A DNA stretch of 64,000 nt from Actinoplanes lobatus (GCF_014205215.1 NZ_JACHNC010000001.1:10226501-10290500), one strand, 5' to 3'. Positions 53,657-62,464 are shown, counted from the first letter of the stretch. The notes: generated from the sequence alone by a model not told the origin. Translations and numbers: made by a program.

Positions 53657-54333
53657 TTACTTACCTTGCTGTTGAGTAGACCGAGAAGATGCTGGACGAC
53701 CTCGTCGATACCCATACCGGTGGTGTCGACCTCAATGGCGTCGGACGCCTGCTTGAGCGGGTCGACGGCACGGCTGGAGTCGAGCTTGTCGCGGCGGGCC
53801 AGGTCGGCCTCGGTCGCGGCGACGTCGGTGGCGTTCTCGGCGCTGCGGCGGGCGGCGCGGGCGGCGGCCGACGCGGTCAGGTAGACCTTGAGGTCGGCGT
53901 CGGGGGCGACCACGGAGGCGATGTCGCGGCCCTCGACGATGATCCGCGGGTGGGCCGCGATGATCGCCCGTTGGAGCGCGACCAGGTGCTTGCGGACCGC
54001 GGGAACGGCGGCGACCGCGGAGACCGCGCCGGTCACCTCGGAGCCGCGGATGGGTTCGTCGACGTTGATGCCGTTGGCGGCGAAGTGCGGGGCCGTCGGG
54101 TCGGTGCCGATCGACAGCTCGGTCTCCAGCGCGATCTTGGCGATCGCGTCGGGGTCTGCCAGGTCAGCGCCACCCTGGAGGACCGCCCAGGTGATCGCCC
54201 GGTACATCGCGCCGGTGTCGAGGTAGACCCCGTCGACAGCGCTGGCCAGTCGCCGGGAGACGGTGGACTTGCCCGATCCGGACGGGCCGTCGACGGCCAC
54301 CACGCACTTCTCCGGCCGTTCCGAAAGCGCCAC
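53653..54333 (-). CDS. cmk: Cytidylate kinase
   Basis: A 226-residue nucleotide kinase that converts CMP/dCMP to the diphosphate with ATP. P-loop [15 protein letters not shown] (near 16-30), [12 protein letters not shown] and EGRDIASVV are all conserved. GTG 54333 is chosen because AGGAGG lies just upstream; the frame is open to 54396 but without a ribosome-binding site. It overlaps der by four bases. Confidence 0.95.
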   Translation of the reverse strand: MALSERPEKCVVAVDGPSGSGKSTVSRRLASAVDGVYLDTGAMYRAITWAVLQGGADLADPDAIAKIALETELSIGTDPTAPHFAANGINVDEPIRGSEVTGAVSAVAAVPAVRKHLVALQRAIIAAHPRIIVEGRDIASVVAPDADLKVYLTASAAARAARRSAENATDVAATEADLARRDKLDSSRAVDPLKQASDAIEVDTTGMGIDEVVQHLLGLLNSKVSK

Positions 54334-54451
54334 CGTTCCTCCTGAGGGGTTCTCATGGCAAACCAACCCTCCCATTGTGCCGGGGCTCGGAGCCATCGAC
54401 GAACCGGGGCCGGTCCGCTATGTTACCGACAGGTAACTAAGGAGGCCCGAC

Positions 54452-55126
54452 ATGCCGACCCTTGACCGCCACGACGACGTCTACGTCCTCGACCTCGGCG
54501 ACACCGAGAACCGGCTCCATCCCGACATGCTCACCGCGCTCAACAAACTGCTCGACGAGATCGAGGCGGACACCCGGAACGCGCCACGCCCGGTAGCCCT
54601 GGTCACCACCGCGAGCGGCCGCCACTACAGCCTCGGGCTCGACCTCGACTGGCTGGCCGGCCACCCCCAGGAGCGCCTGGCGTACGCCATCTCCGTACAC
54701 GATCTCCTCGCCCGGATCCTGACCCTCCCGATGGTGACCGTCGCCGCGATGCCCGGCCACGTCTTCGCCGGAGGCGCCATGCTCTCGCTCGCCCACGACC
54801 TGCGCGTCATGCGCGCCGACCGCGGCTTCTGGTGCCTGCCGGAAGCGGACATCAACCTGCCCTTCACCCCCGGCATGAGCGCTCTCATCCAGGCCCGCCT
54901 CACTCCGCAGACCGCACACGAGGCGATGGTCACCGCCCGCCGCTACGGCGGCCTCGACGCTGCTGAGCTGCGCATCATCGACCAGGCCGTCCCCGCCGAC
55001 GACGTCCTGCCGACCGCGGTCTCGCTCGCCGCGTCGCTGGCGAGCAAGGCCGGCCCCGCGCTCGGCACGATCAAAACCCGCCTGTACCCCGACGTCCTGC
55101 AAGCGTTGCGCTCACCCCAGCTCTAG
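54452..55126 (+). CDS. Enoyl-CoA hydratase/isomerase family protein
   Basis: A 224-residue crotonase-fold protein with AAGGAGG before its ATG. The oxyanion-hole segments are recognisable (SGRHYSLGLDLDWLAG near 52-67 and GHVFAGGAMLSLAHDLRVM near 102-120). The usual catalytic glutamates are hard to place: LPEADINLPFTPGMS has a glutamate at the second site. It is shorter than typical hydratases (about 260), closer to the delta3,delta2-enoyl-CoA isomerase group. Divergent from cmk, 118 bp away. Confidence 0.8.
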   Translation: MPTLDRHDDVYVLDLGDTENRLHPDMLTALNKLLDEIEADTRNAPRPVALVTTASGRHYSLGLDLDWLAGHPQERLAYAISVHDLLARILTLPMVTVAAMPGHVFAGGAMLSLAHDLRVMRADRGFWCLPEADINLPFTPGMSALIQARLTPQTAHEAMVTARRYGGLDAAELRIIDQAVPADDVLPTAVSLAASLASKAGPALGTIKTRLYPDVLQALRSPQL

Positions 55127-55230
55127 ACGTACGCCCCAAGCGCACCGCCCCGCGAAAAGGCAGGGTCATCCACCGGCTTCCCGTCAGCCAGGAAGCCGGT
55201 GGTGGTCCACCGGCCGGATCGGCTCACCGC

Positions 55231-55320
55231 GCCCGGATTCAGCCACGGGTCGCCTCGGCGGGCTCGGGATCGTGGGCCCGGGTTCAGCCGCGGGTCGCCT
55301 CGGCGGGCTCGGGGTGACGG
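55231..55320. repeat. 45-bp tandem duplication at the 3' end of the EamA gene
   Basis: Two 45-bp units (55231-55275 and 55276-55320) differ at a few bases and both contain CGGGTCGCCTCGGCGGGCTC. The unit equals 15 codons and includes the stop codon of the transporter gene, so the outer copy lies just after the present stop. 55127-55230 holds no gene. Confidence 0.75.
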
Positions 55321-56204
55321 GCTCGAGTGGGGCGGCTGCGGGAGACGGCCACACCGGCCAGGCACAGGGCGCCGCCGGCCAGGGTCAGCCAGCCGGGCAC
55401 CTCGCCGAGGATCAGCCAGGACATCAGGACGACCACGGCCGGGACCGCGTATGCGGCGGAGCCCATCTTTCCCGCGGTGGTGCGGGCCAGGGCGTATGCC
55501 CATGTCGTGAACGCGATCGCGGTGGGGAAGACGCCCAGGTAGACGACGTTCAGGGTGATCGCGACGGGGGCCGCCCGGACGTCGGCGATCAGCTGGCCGG
55601 CGAACGGGAGGCAGGCGAACGCGCCGATCACGCAGCCGAACGTGGTCGCCTGCAATGCTGACGCGTGCTTCAAGGCGGGCTTCTGGGCCACCACCCCGGC
55701 CGCGTAGGTGACCGCTGCCACCAGGCACAGGACCACTCCCAGGACCGAGGAACCGCCGCTGCCGGACATCGAATAGCCGACGATGACCGTTCCGGCGAAG
55801 GACACCGCCATTCCGGCCAGCAGGCGTGGCGGGAAACCCTCGTGCAGCAGCCATCCGGCCAGCAGGGCCATGATCGCCGGGCCGACGTTGACCAGCAGGG
55901 CGGCGGTGCCGGCGTCGACGAGTTCCTCGCCCCAGTTCAGGGCGACCATGTAGCCGCCGAACCACACCACCCCGGAGATCACGATGCCCGGCCAGGCGGC
56001 CCGCGGCGGCAGGCCCTGGCGGCTGATCAGCAGGAAGATCAGCAGGGTGACGGCGCCGGCCAGCAGACGGCCCAGGGCCAGCGAGCCGGGGGCGAAATGT
56101 GGGGCGGCCGCCCGGATTCCGACGAACGCGGACGCCCACAACACCACCGTCACGGCTGCGGCTATGACGGCGGAACGCTCCGGGCGTACAGAATCTGGTG
56201 TCAC
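55284..56204 (-). CDS. EamA/DMT-family metabolite exporter
   Basis: A 306-residue membrane protein with ten helices in two EamA repeats (VVLWASAFVGIRAAAPHF near 21-38, and the second starting VLCLVAAVTYAAGVVA near 158). The drug/metabolite transporter superfamily exports amino acids and other metabolites; the substrate is unknown. GTG 56204 is the start. The C-terminal tail is hydrophilic (RARHPEPAEATRG) and its coding sequence has been duplicated. Confidence 0.85.
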   Translation of the reverse strand: MTPDSVRPERSAVIAAAVTVVLWASAFVGIRAAAPHFAPGSLALGRLLAGAVTLLIFLLISRQGLPPRAAWPGIVISGVVWFGGYMVALNWGEELVDAGTAALLVNVGPAIMALLAGWLLHEGFPPRLLAGMAVSFAGTVIVGYSMSGSGGSSVLGVVLCLVAAVTYAAGVVAQKPALKHASALQATTFGCVIGAFACLPFAGQLIADVRAAPVAITLNVVYLGVFPTAIAFTTWAYALARTTAGKMGSAAYAVPAVVVLMSWLILGEVPGWLTLAGGALCLAGVAVSRSRPTRARHPEPAEATRG

Positions 56205-56295
56205 GTGGGACAGCTAAGCGTGCCGCGCGGCACGCGGCTAGCGAGAATCGGACGTCGCGTTGAACACAGCCTCGCGTCCGGCAGCGGCGTGCGGA

Positions 56296-57213
56296 TCAGG
56301 GTGCGGTCAGGAGGCCGAGGGACTGGATCGCGTCGAAGGCGTCTTTACGGACCGCGTAGCGGGTGATGCCCCAGCGCTTCTCGTGGCGTTCGATCGCGGC
56401 GCGGATCTCGGCGGGCGTGCCGATCAGCACGAACGGCGCGGCCAGGACGTCGGCGACCGTCATGCCGATGCGTTCGGCGTGGGGTGCGGCTTCGGCCTCG
56501 GCGTCGTCGGTGACCGCCACGATCTGGACGAGAGCCTCCAGGGCGGGCGGGGTGTCGCGGCCTGCCGCACCCGCGGTGACCTGCTCGATCTGGTGGTCGA
56601 TCTGGTCGGCCAGCCAGCGGGGCTCATGGCGGTGGCCGTCCTCGAGGGTGCGGCCCAGGCCGCTCAGGCCCACGATGTCGGCGTGTTCGCCGGCCCAGCG
56701 CAGCATGCGGGAGTTGGCGGTGCCCAGGAGCAGCGGGATCCGTTCCTGCACCGGGCGGGGCTTGGCGAGATGGGCCTCGTGCATGTCCAGTCCGGCCTGG
56801 TGGACGGTGACGGTGTCGCCGGCGAGCAGGGCCTGGGTGGCCTCGGCTACGGCCAGGCAGCGGTCCACCCGTTCGGTGACGCCAGGTCGTTGCCGGCCGA
56901 TCGCCTGCCATTCGGCGGGGGTGTGCCCGGCGCCGAGGCCGAGCCAGGCCCGGCCGCCGGAGACCACGTCCAGGGTGGCGGCGTCGACGGCCAGGTGGAT
57001 CGGCTCGCGTACGCCCGCATTGGACACATACGCGCAGAGGGCGATCCGTTCGGTGACCGCCGCCGCGGCGGCGAGGGCCACGCTCGGGGCGGCGCAGGAT
57101 CCGGGGTGGTCGGGCGAGTAGAGGGCGTCGAATCCGGCGGCCTCGGCCCGTCTCGCCAGGGCGAGCCAGGAGGCGGCATCTTCGGGTACGGCCTGGAGCG
57201 CGAAGGTCGTCAC
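56296..57213 (-). CDS. LLM-class F420-dependent oxidoreductase
   Basis: A 305-residue bacterial-luciferase-like TIM-barrel flavin enzyme. FDALYSPDHPGS near 28-39, the strand ERIALCAYVSN, the segment VVSGGRAWLGLGAGHTPAEW (near 83-102), and the RIPLLLGTANSRMLRWAGEH region fit F420-dependent members common in actinobacteria. The substrate is unknown. GTG 57213 starts it, 150 bp from the divergent NUDIX regulator gene; the two promoters share that space. Confidence 0.83.
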   Translation of the reverse strand: MTTFALQAVPEDAASWLALARRAEAAGFDALYSPDHPGSCAAPSVALAAAAAVTERIALCAYVSNAGVREPIHLAVDAATLDVVSGGRAWLGLGAGHTPAEWQAIGRQRPGVTERVDRCLAVAEATQALLAGDTVTVHQAGLDMHEAHLAKPRPVQERIPLLLGTANSRMLRWAGEHADIVGLSGLGRTLEDGHRHEPRWLADQIDHQIEQVTAGAAGRDTPPALEALVQIVAVTDDAEAEAAPHAERIGMTVADVLAAPFVLIGTPAEIRAAIERHEKRWGITRYAVRKDAFDAIQSLGLLTAP

Positions 57214-57329
57214 CCGTTCGAGCCTGGCAGCGCGCCACTCCCCCGGGAACCCGATTATGCGGACGGCAGACGATGTTGCGGAACTGCGTGCGCTCCTGAT
57301 CGCAGCCGGAAAGCTGACACGCGGACGTA

Positions 57330-57352
57330 CTTCCTGTCAGTTTGACAAGAAG
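57330..57352. promoter_or_regulatory. Palindrome before the NUDIX/winged-helix gene, probable NrtR-type operator
   Basis: CTTCCTGTCA-GTT-TGACAAGAAG: 10-bp arms with one mismatch and a 3-bp centre, ending 13 bp before ATG 57366. The core GTCA-n3-TGAC resembles sites bound by NrtR-type NUDIX repressors. Autoregulation is inferred. Confidence 0.65.
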
Positions 57353-57365
57353 CTACATTGCATCC

Positions 57366-58100
57366 ATGGACGACGATTCCTGGGTGCCGCCGGCCGTGCT
57401 CATCGCGGTCGATCTCGTCATCTTCACGCTGCGCGAATCCCGCCTTCAGGTGCTCCTCGTGGAGCGCGGCGTCGACCCGTTCCGCGGCGCTCTCGCCCTG
57501 CCCGGCGGCTTCCTCGCCCACGCCGAGGAGGATCTGCTCGCCGCCGCCCACCGAGAGCTGGCCGAGGAAGCCGGGTTCGCCGCCGACCAGCTGCATCTGG
57601 AACAGCTCAGCGTCTACGGGACGCCGGGCCGTGACCCGCGCGGCCGGGTCGTGTCGGTGGCGTACCTCGCCATCACACCGCGCCTGCCCGAGCCGGTCGC
57701 CGGCACTGACGCGTCCGACGCCTGGTGGATCCCCACCGACCGGGCGCTGTCACCGGACACCCGGCTCGCCTTCGACCATCGACGGATCGTCGCCGACGGC
57801 GTCGAGCGGGCACGCACCAAGCTGGAGCACTCGGCTCTGGCTACCGCGTTCTGCCCGCCGCTGTTCACGATCAGCGAGTTGCAGGAGGTCTACGAGGCGG
57901 TGTGGGGCGTCCGCCTCGATCCCCGCAACTTCTACCGCAAGGTTCAGAGCGTCAACGGCTTCATTGAACCGGCTGGTCCCGTCCGCAAGACGGAGAACGG
58001 GCGGCCCGCGCGGCTGTTCCGGCCCGGCCCACGCCAAGCGCTGCATCCCCCGATGAACCGGCCACCCGAGCCGGGCGCCAGCGAGAGGAGACCCATATGA
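57366..58100 (+). CDS. NUDIX/winged-helix regulator (NrtR-like)
   Basis: A 244-residue protein with an N-terminal NUDIX domain (box GGFLAHAEEDLLAAAHRELA then EEAG, near 50-72) and a C-terminal winged helix (LFTISELQEVYEAVWGVRLD, then NFYRKVQSVNGFIEP) as in NrtR regulators. Those bind ADP-ribose-type ligands and leave DNA. The NUDIX box keeps most acidic residues, so hydrolysis is possible. ATG 57366 follows a palindromic operator. The stop overlaps the next ATG (ATGA): regulator, nucleosidase and membrane protein form one coupled operon, not the usual NAD-biosynthesis setting. Confidence 0.85.
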   Translation: MDDDSWVPPAVLIAVDLVIFTLRESRLQVLLVERGVDPFRGALALPGGFLAHAEEDLLAAAHRELAEEAGFAADQLHLEQLSVYGTPGRDPRGRVVSVAYLAITPRLPEPVAGTDASDAWWIPTDRALSPDTRLAFDHRRIVADGVERARTKLEHSALATAFCPPLFTISELQEVYEAVWGVRLDPRNFYRKVQSVNGFIEPAGPVRKTENGRPARLFRPGPRQALHPPMNRPPEPGASERRPI

Positions 58101-59221
58101 CCAGCGACCTCGTCGTCATCCTCACCGCGCTGAACCTCGAGTACGAGGCGGTCCGCGGCAAGCTCGACAACCCACGGGTCCACTGGCATCCGGCGGGCAC
58201 CCGCTTCGAGACCGGGCGGCTGGGCCGCGACGGCTGCCGCGTGGCGCTGGGGCTCGTCGGCAAGGGCAACCATCCGGCGGCCGTGCTGGCCGAGCGTGCC
58301 ATCGCCGAGTTCTCCCCCGCCGCGGTGCTCTTCGCCGGCGTCGCCGGAGGACTGTGGCCGAGCATCAAACTCGGCGACCTCGTGGTCGCCTCGCAGGTGT
58401 ACGCGTACCACGGTGGGACCAGCGAGGACGACGGACTGAAAGCGCGGCCGCGTGCATGGGAGATCCCGCATCGGGCCGGGCAGATCGCACAGCATCTGAT
58501 CCGCAGCGAGGAGTGGCTGGACCCGTCGGTCGGCGGCGAGCGGCCGACCGTGCACTTCGGGCCGATCGCGGCCGGTGAGGTGGTGCAGGACTCCAGCGTC
58601 TCCGAACACGCCCGGTGGGTGCGGGAGCACTACAACGACGCGCTCGCCATCGAGATGGAGGCGGCCGGGGTCGCTCAGGCGGCGCATCTCAACGAGGCGC
58701 TTCCGATCGTGGTGATCCGCGGCATCAGCGACCGGGCCGACGGCACCAAGTCATCGACGGACGGACAGAACTGGCAGCCGCGGGCCGCCGCGAATGCCGC
58801 CGCCTTCGCCGTCGCACTGGCTCAGCAACTGGTCACCGACAGCACCGCTGGACAGGAGAGGAACTCCGAGATGGGACCGAGCTTCCGCAACATCGCCACC
58901 GGGAACGCGCGAGTGGGCGTACAGGCTGGGCAAATCTTCGGTGGGGCGCACGTCGGGGATCGTGCGGATCAGCCGGTCGACATCGTGGCGGCGATCGCGG
59001 AGCTGCGCCGGCTGGTGCGGGCCGCACACCAGGACGGGCGGCTCGACGACGACACGTACAAGGCCGCGGAGGCGGAGCTCGACGACGCCACCGACCGCGC
59101 CTCGTCCGGGCGTGGCGGCCTTCTGGTGACGCTCAAGCGGCTCAGCGGACTGGTCGCCGACGTCGCCGAGGTCGCCGCGCGCCTGTCAGCGGTGATCGTC
59201 GCGGTCCGGGACCTGTCATGA
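58097..59221 (+). CDS. PNP/MTA-SAH-type nucleosidase with amyloid-like motif and helical tail
   Basis: A 374-residue protein. Residues 1-245 form a nucleoside phosphorylase/nucleosidase domain: LTALNLEYEAV, AGVAGGLWPSIKLGDLVVAS, the ribose-binding IEMEAAGVA (184-193) and the catalytic aspartate in RGISDRAD (near 212). Residues 263-283 carry FRNIATGNARVGVQAGQIFG, which resembles RHIM-like bacterial amyloid signalling motifs. Then follows a helical tail (300-374). The next gene begins with a matching motif. PNP-type domains joined to adaptor motifs are known from bacterial conflict systems, so an N-glycosidic effector acting on a nucleotide or NAD-like molecule is proposed. Substrate unknown. 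Confidence 0.8.
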   Translation: MTSDLVVILTALNLEYEAVRGKLDNPRVHWHPAGTRFETGRLGRDGCRVALGLVGKGNHPAAVLAERAIAEFSPAAVLFAGVAGGLWPSIKLGDLVVASQVYAYHGGTSEDDGLKARPRAWEIPHRAGQIAQHLIRSEEWLDPSVGGERPTVHFGPIAAGEVVQDSSVSEHARWVREHYNDALAIEMEAAGVAQAAHLNEALPIVVIRGISDRADGTKSSTDGQNWQPRAAANAAAFAVALAQQLVTDSTAGQERNSEMGPSFRNIATGNARVGVQAGQIFGGAHVGDRADQPVDIVAAIAELRRLVRAAHQDGRLDDDTYKAAEAELDDATDRASSGRGGLLVTLKRLSGLVADVAEVAARLSAVIVAVRDLS

Positions 59222-61221
59222 CCATGACGGATTTCACCAACACCGCCTCCGGCGACGCGCGGGTCGGCTACCAGGCCGGGATCGTGGTGAATGTGAACGG
59301 CAGCTACAAGGTGCCGCCGGGCGCCACGCCGGAGGAGATCTTCCGGATCGGTGTCGAGTTCTTGAAGGCCCGGATGCCGCTCGAAGCCCGGAAGCTGATC
59401 GCGAAGGCGATCGCGCTCGGCCACGCCACCGAGGAGGTCCACTTCTACCGGCTGCTGGCGCAACTCAGCGGCAAAAATCTGCGCGAGCTGAACAGCGACG
59501 ACATGGAGGGTCTGAAGACGATCTGCGCGGAACTTCCCACGCCGCACGGCAACGACGACTGGACCGTAGGACTCCGGTCGGTGGCGTCGATGCTCACCTA
59601 CTTCTCCGGCGCCGACGAGCCCGCGTTACTGGACAAGGAACTGGCCGGCCTGCCTCCGCTCCAGCGGGAACTGATCGTCGACCACCTCGGCGAACTGCTC
59701 GACGGATCGGTTCAGGACCGGATGTGGCTGCGGTCCGTCGAACGCGCCGGCCAGTTGCAGCTGGCGAACGACCGGGAGAACCGGGTCTGGATCTTCTTCG
59801 AGCCGGAGCCCCGGCGCCCCCGGCGGCGGTATGCCGGACGCCCCAGGTTCCGCTTCGCTGATCTACTCCTGGCGATCATCAGCGGCGGGGCGTTCCTGTA
59901 CGCGGTCGGCAGCATCGGCTGGCTGCTCGCCCAGGGCGGCAAAGCCACGCTCCTGCTCGCCTATGCCGCCGCCGTCGCCGGAACCGCCGTGTCCCTCTGG
60001 TCCGGCTCGGCATGGCACTTCCGGGCGCAACGGGTGCGGGCCAAGGACGCCGAACTCGTGCCGTCCCGGCGTCGCCGCCGGGACGCTCCGGCGGGTGGTT
60101 TCGCCCGCAAGGTGGACCAGATCTTCGACGACTGTTTCGGTCGCTACGTGCCCCGCGACACCGACCGCTCCTACTGGCTGAAACAGACCCGGGGCCTCCG
60201 GGAGCGCCTACGCGACGAAGTGGTGGACATGTACCGGGACCAGCCGGTCAAGGCCGACGAGATCGCCTGGTTGATCCGTCACCTCGTCGCCGACGTCAAA
60301 CAGCGATGGCAGAAGGACACGCTGACCGCCTACCGGCAACGGTGGCGCACTCCGGCACGAATCCAGGCGACCTGTCTCGCCGGGTTGCTGGCCCTCGCCG
60401 GCGGTTGTTTCCACATCGTCCCCGCCATCGTTTCCGAGTCGCCGATCGCTGGGACGGGCTGGGTAGCGCTCGCTCTGATCGCAGCGGTGATCTGTGCCCC
60501 CGCGCTGTTCGCCATCCTCGGCGAGTACCGGCGGATCCCAGCCGACCAGACCGAGTACGACGAGCAGTACCGGACTCGCTCGCTGGCCTATCAACGGTGG
60601 GCGGACAAGCTGGCGCCCCGGCCCTCGGATCGGGAGATGGCCGACTGGCTGGAATGCGATCGCAAACTTCTCGTCGACAAGGCCCTCCGGCAGTACCGGC
60701 TCAGAGCCAGTCAGGTGATCGCGCACGCCTTCATCGAGGCGCCGCAAAGGGGCACCAAACGGGCCCGGGTTCAGCACGGGCCGTTGCGCTACTCGAAATA
60801 CCAGATGCTGCTGTTCCTGTTGACCGACGACGGTGTCCGGCAGGTCAACTTCCTGCACGACTTCGAGAATGCCGACTCCTTCCCCATCGTGCGCCTGAAC
60901 TACCGCTTCGACGCGGTCGCCGCGGTCCGGGTCCACGGCTCACCGACCAGCCGCCAGCACTTCGAACTGACGCTCGTCAACGGTGCACCGATCACCGCCC
61001 TGATCAGCGAGACCATCGACGAGAACATCCGGCCCGACGAGGACGTCACCGCCCTGTCCGAGGCCACGCTCGATGCCTCGGGTCTCCCGCGCACCCTCAA
61101 CGTGCTGGAGGGCGTCGCCGCCGAGGGAAAGGAGTGGATCAGGTACCAGCAGCGGCGGATAGAGCACCGCTTGGAGGTTCTCGGCGACATCCTCGGACCG
61201 TTCCGGAGTACACGGAGATGA
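59218..61221 (+). CDS. Membrane protein with N-terminal amyloid-like motif
   Basis: A 667-residue protein; ATG 59218 overlaps the nucleosidase stop (ATGA). Residues 5-21 read FTNTASGDARVGYQAGI, matching the motif in the preceding protein at 11 of 16 positions. A helical region (residues 35-200) follows. Then come two pairs of membrane helices (about 213-262 and 381-434) and a cytoplasmic C-terminal region of some 230 residues (SKYQMLLFLLTDDGVRQVNF and onward) that I do not recognise. The shared motif suggests physical contact between the two. The membrane part may be a sensor, or a pore-forming effector. Confidence 0.7.
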   Translation: MTMTDFTNTASGDARVGYQAGIVVNVNGSYKVPPGATPEEIFRIGVEFLKARMPLEARKLIAKAIALGHATEEVHFYRLLAQLSGKNLRELNSDDMEGLKTICAELPTPHGNDDWTVGLRSVASMLTYFSGADEPALLDKELAGLPPLQRELIVDHLGELLDGSVQDRMWLRSVERAGQLQLANDRENRVWIFFEPEPRRPRRRYAGRPRFRFADLLLAIISGGAFLYAVGSIGWLLAQGGKATLLLAYAAAVAGTAVSLWSGSAWHFRAQRVRAKDAELVPSRRRRRDAPAGGFARKVDQIFDDCFGRYVPRDTDRSYWLKQTRGLRERLRDEVVDMYRDQPVKADEIAWLIRHLVADVKQRWQKDTLTAYRQRWRTPARIQATCLAGLLALAGGCFHIVPAIVSESPIAGTGWVALALIAAVICAPALFAILGEYRRIPADQTEYDEQYRTRSLAYQRWADKLAPRPSDREMADWLECDRKLLVDKALRQYRLRASQVIAHAFIEAPQRGTKRARVQHGPLRYSKYQMLLFLLTDDGVRQVNFLHDFENADSFPIVRLNYRFDAVAAVRVHGSPTSRQHFELTLVNGAPITALISETIDENIRPDEDVTALSEATLDASGLPRTLNVLEGVAAEGKEWIRYQQRRIEHRLEVLGDILGPFRSTRR

Positions 61222-61236
61222 TCGCGGGTGGGGAGT

Positions 61237-61309
61237 GAGGGCCGACCGGATTCGAACCGGTGTCCTCCGCCTGTGCAGGGCGGCGCGACGACCTCTGCGC
61301 TACGGTCCC
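61237..61309 (-). tRNA. tRNA-like gene, anticodon GCA (Cys), degenerate
   Basis: A cloverleaf can be drawn: acceptor GGGACCG with CGGCCCT (one A-C mismatch, one G-U), anticodon stem CCGCC/GGCGG with loop CTGCACA, and T-arm ACCGG-TTCGAAT-CCGGT. The loop gives GCA, but base 37 is C, not a purine, the discriminator is C where tRNA-Cys has U, and no CCA is encoded. It is likely a decayed or specialised tRNA, not the cell's main tRNA-Cys. Confidence 0.6.
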
Positions 61310-61324
61310 CACTCGCGCGACAGC

Positions 61325-62464
61325 CTAGCGGCCACCGGGGTCGAAGTGTTCGGCCAGTTCCCGTAGGACGGTTGAGCGGTGGCGCAGCGTCTCGTCGGCC
61401 GTCTGGTCGGCGGCTGCCCGGCACTGCGCGGCCTGCATTCGCAGCCGGGGGCCGTGGTGGCGCATCTCCTCCGACGGTTCCAGGGACGCGGCCAGGAAGG
61501 TCACCAGGTCCATGTCCTCGCTCTCGACGACGTGGCCGAACGCTTCCGGGGTGATCAGCGCGCCTTCCGCGGCCAGGCGGCGGGCCAGGTGGGCGTCGGC
61601 CGCGTGGGCGCCGACGCGCAGGGTGTTCGTCACCGGGACGCGGCGGGTGAGCAGCCACTCGACGGCCGGGAGATGGCGGTTGGCCAGTGCGATGTCGATC
61701 GGGGTGAGGCCGTTGCGGACCGGTTCGGCGACGTCGCAGCCGGCCGCGGCCAGGCGGTCGAGCAGGTCGATGTCGCCGGTCGCGGCGGCGCGGTCGAGGC
61801 CGATGCGCCGCATTCGGGGCTGTGCGGCGATCTCGGCCCGTGCCAGCGCCGCGCGCCAGTCGAGAATCGTCGAGCGGGCCAGATTCCGAAGTTTCGCGGC
61901 CACGTCCGGTGATTCTTCGCCGAGTTCGTCGATCGCGTCGCGTAGTTCGATGCCGGAATCGCCGCCGTTCCACGGGTCGTCTTCGAGGGCCAGTCGTCCG
62001 AACAGTTCGCCCAGTCCGGGCGCCAGCGCCGCGGCGTGGTCACCGGTTTCGAGTTCCCATCCGGGTGGGAGTCCCTGCTGCCAGTAGACGACGGCGCCGT
62101 CGCCTTCGGTGTCCACATAGAATCGGTCGAGGTATTCGAATCCGCCGAACGGCAGGTACCGCAGCTTTGCCGATCCGGCCAGCTCGGTCTCGTGGTCGAT
62201 CCATCCCCACAGGTCGTGATAGCCGTCGTGGGAACCGAACACCTCGCTGAACGAGACGGGCGCGTCCAGGTCGTAGTCGAGTCGGCCGCCGAATGCGCTC
62301 CGCCACAGTGCGACCAGTTCCACCGGAATGGTTCCGGAACACCGGGCCGCCACGGCCGCGAGGGTTTCGGCGTCGATCGGCGGTTCCGCTTCGGTGATGA
62401 TCCGGTTCGCGAAAACCACGATCCCGGCTTCGGCGGCGGTTTCTTGGTCTCTTTCGCTCAGCAC
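61325..62464 (-). CDS. SUKH-like domain protein with ankyrin repeats
   Basis: A 379-residue cytoplasmic protein (GTG 62464). Residues 20-150 fit the SMI1/KNR4 (SUKH) fold (IPVELVALWRSAFGGRLDYD, FGGFEYLDRFYVDTEGDGAV). The C-terminal half has about four ankyrin-type repeats (GLDRAAATGDIDLLDRLAAA, NGLTPIDIALANRHLPAVEW). SUKH proteins often act as immunity proteins to polymorphic toxins. No toxin gene is adjacent, so it may be a stand-alone immunity gene. Alternatively it may be an internal scaffold protein. Confidence 0.65.
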   Translation of the reverse strand: MLSERDQETAAEAGIVVFANRIITEAEPPIDAETLAAVAARCSGTIPVELVALWRSAFGGRLDYDLDAPVSFSEVFGSHDGYHDLWGWIDHETELAGSAKLRYLPFGGFEYLDRFYVDTEGDGAVVYWQQGLPPGWELETGDHAAALAPGLGELFGRLALEDDPWNGGDSGIELRDAIDELGEESPDVAAKLRNLARSTILDWRAALARAEIAAQPRMRRIGLDRAAATGDIDLLDRLAAAGCDVAEPVRNGLTPIDIALANRHLPAVEWLLTRRVPVTNTLRVGAHAADAHLARRLAAEGALITPEAFGHVVESEDMDLVTFLAASLEPSEEMRHHGPRLRMQAAQCRAAADQTADETLRHRSTVLRELAEHFDPGGR

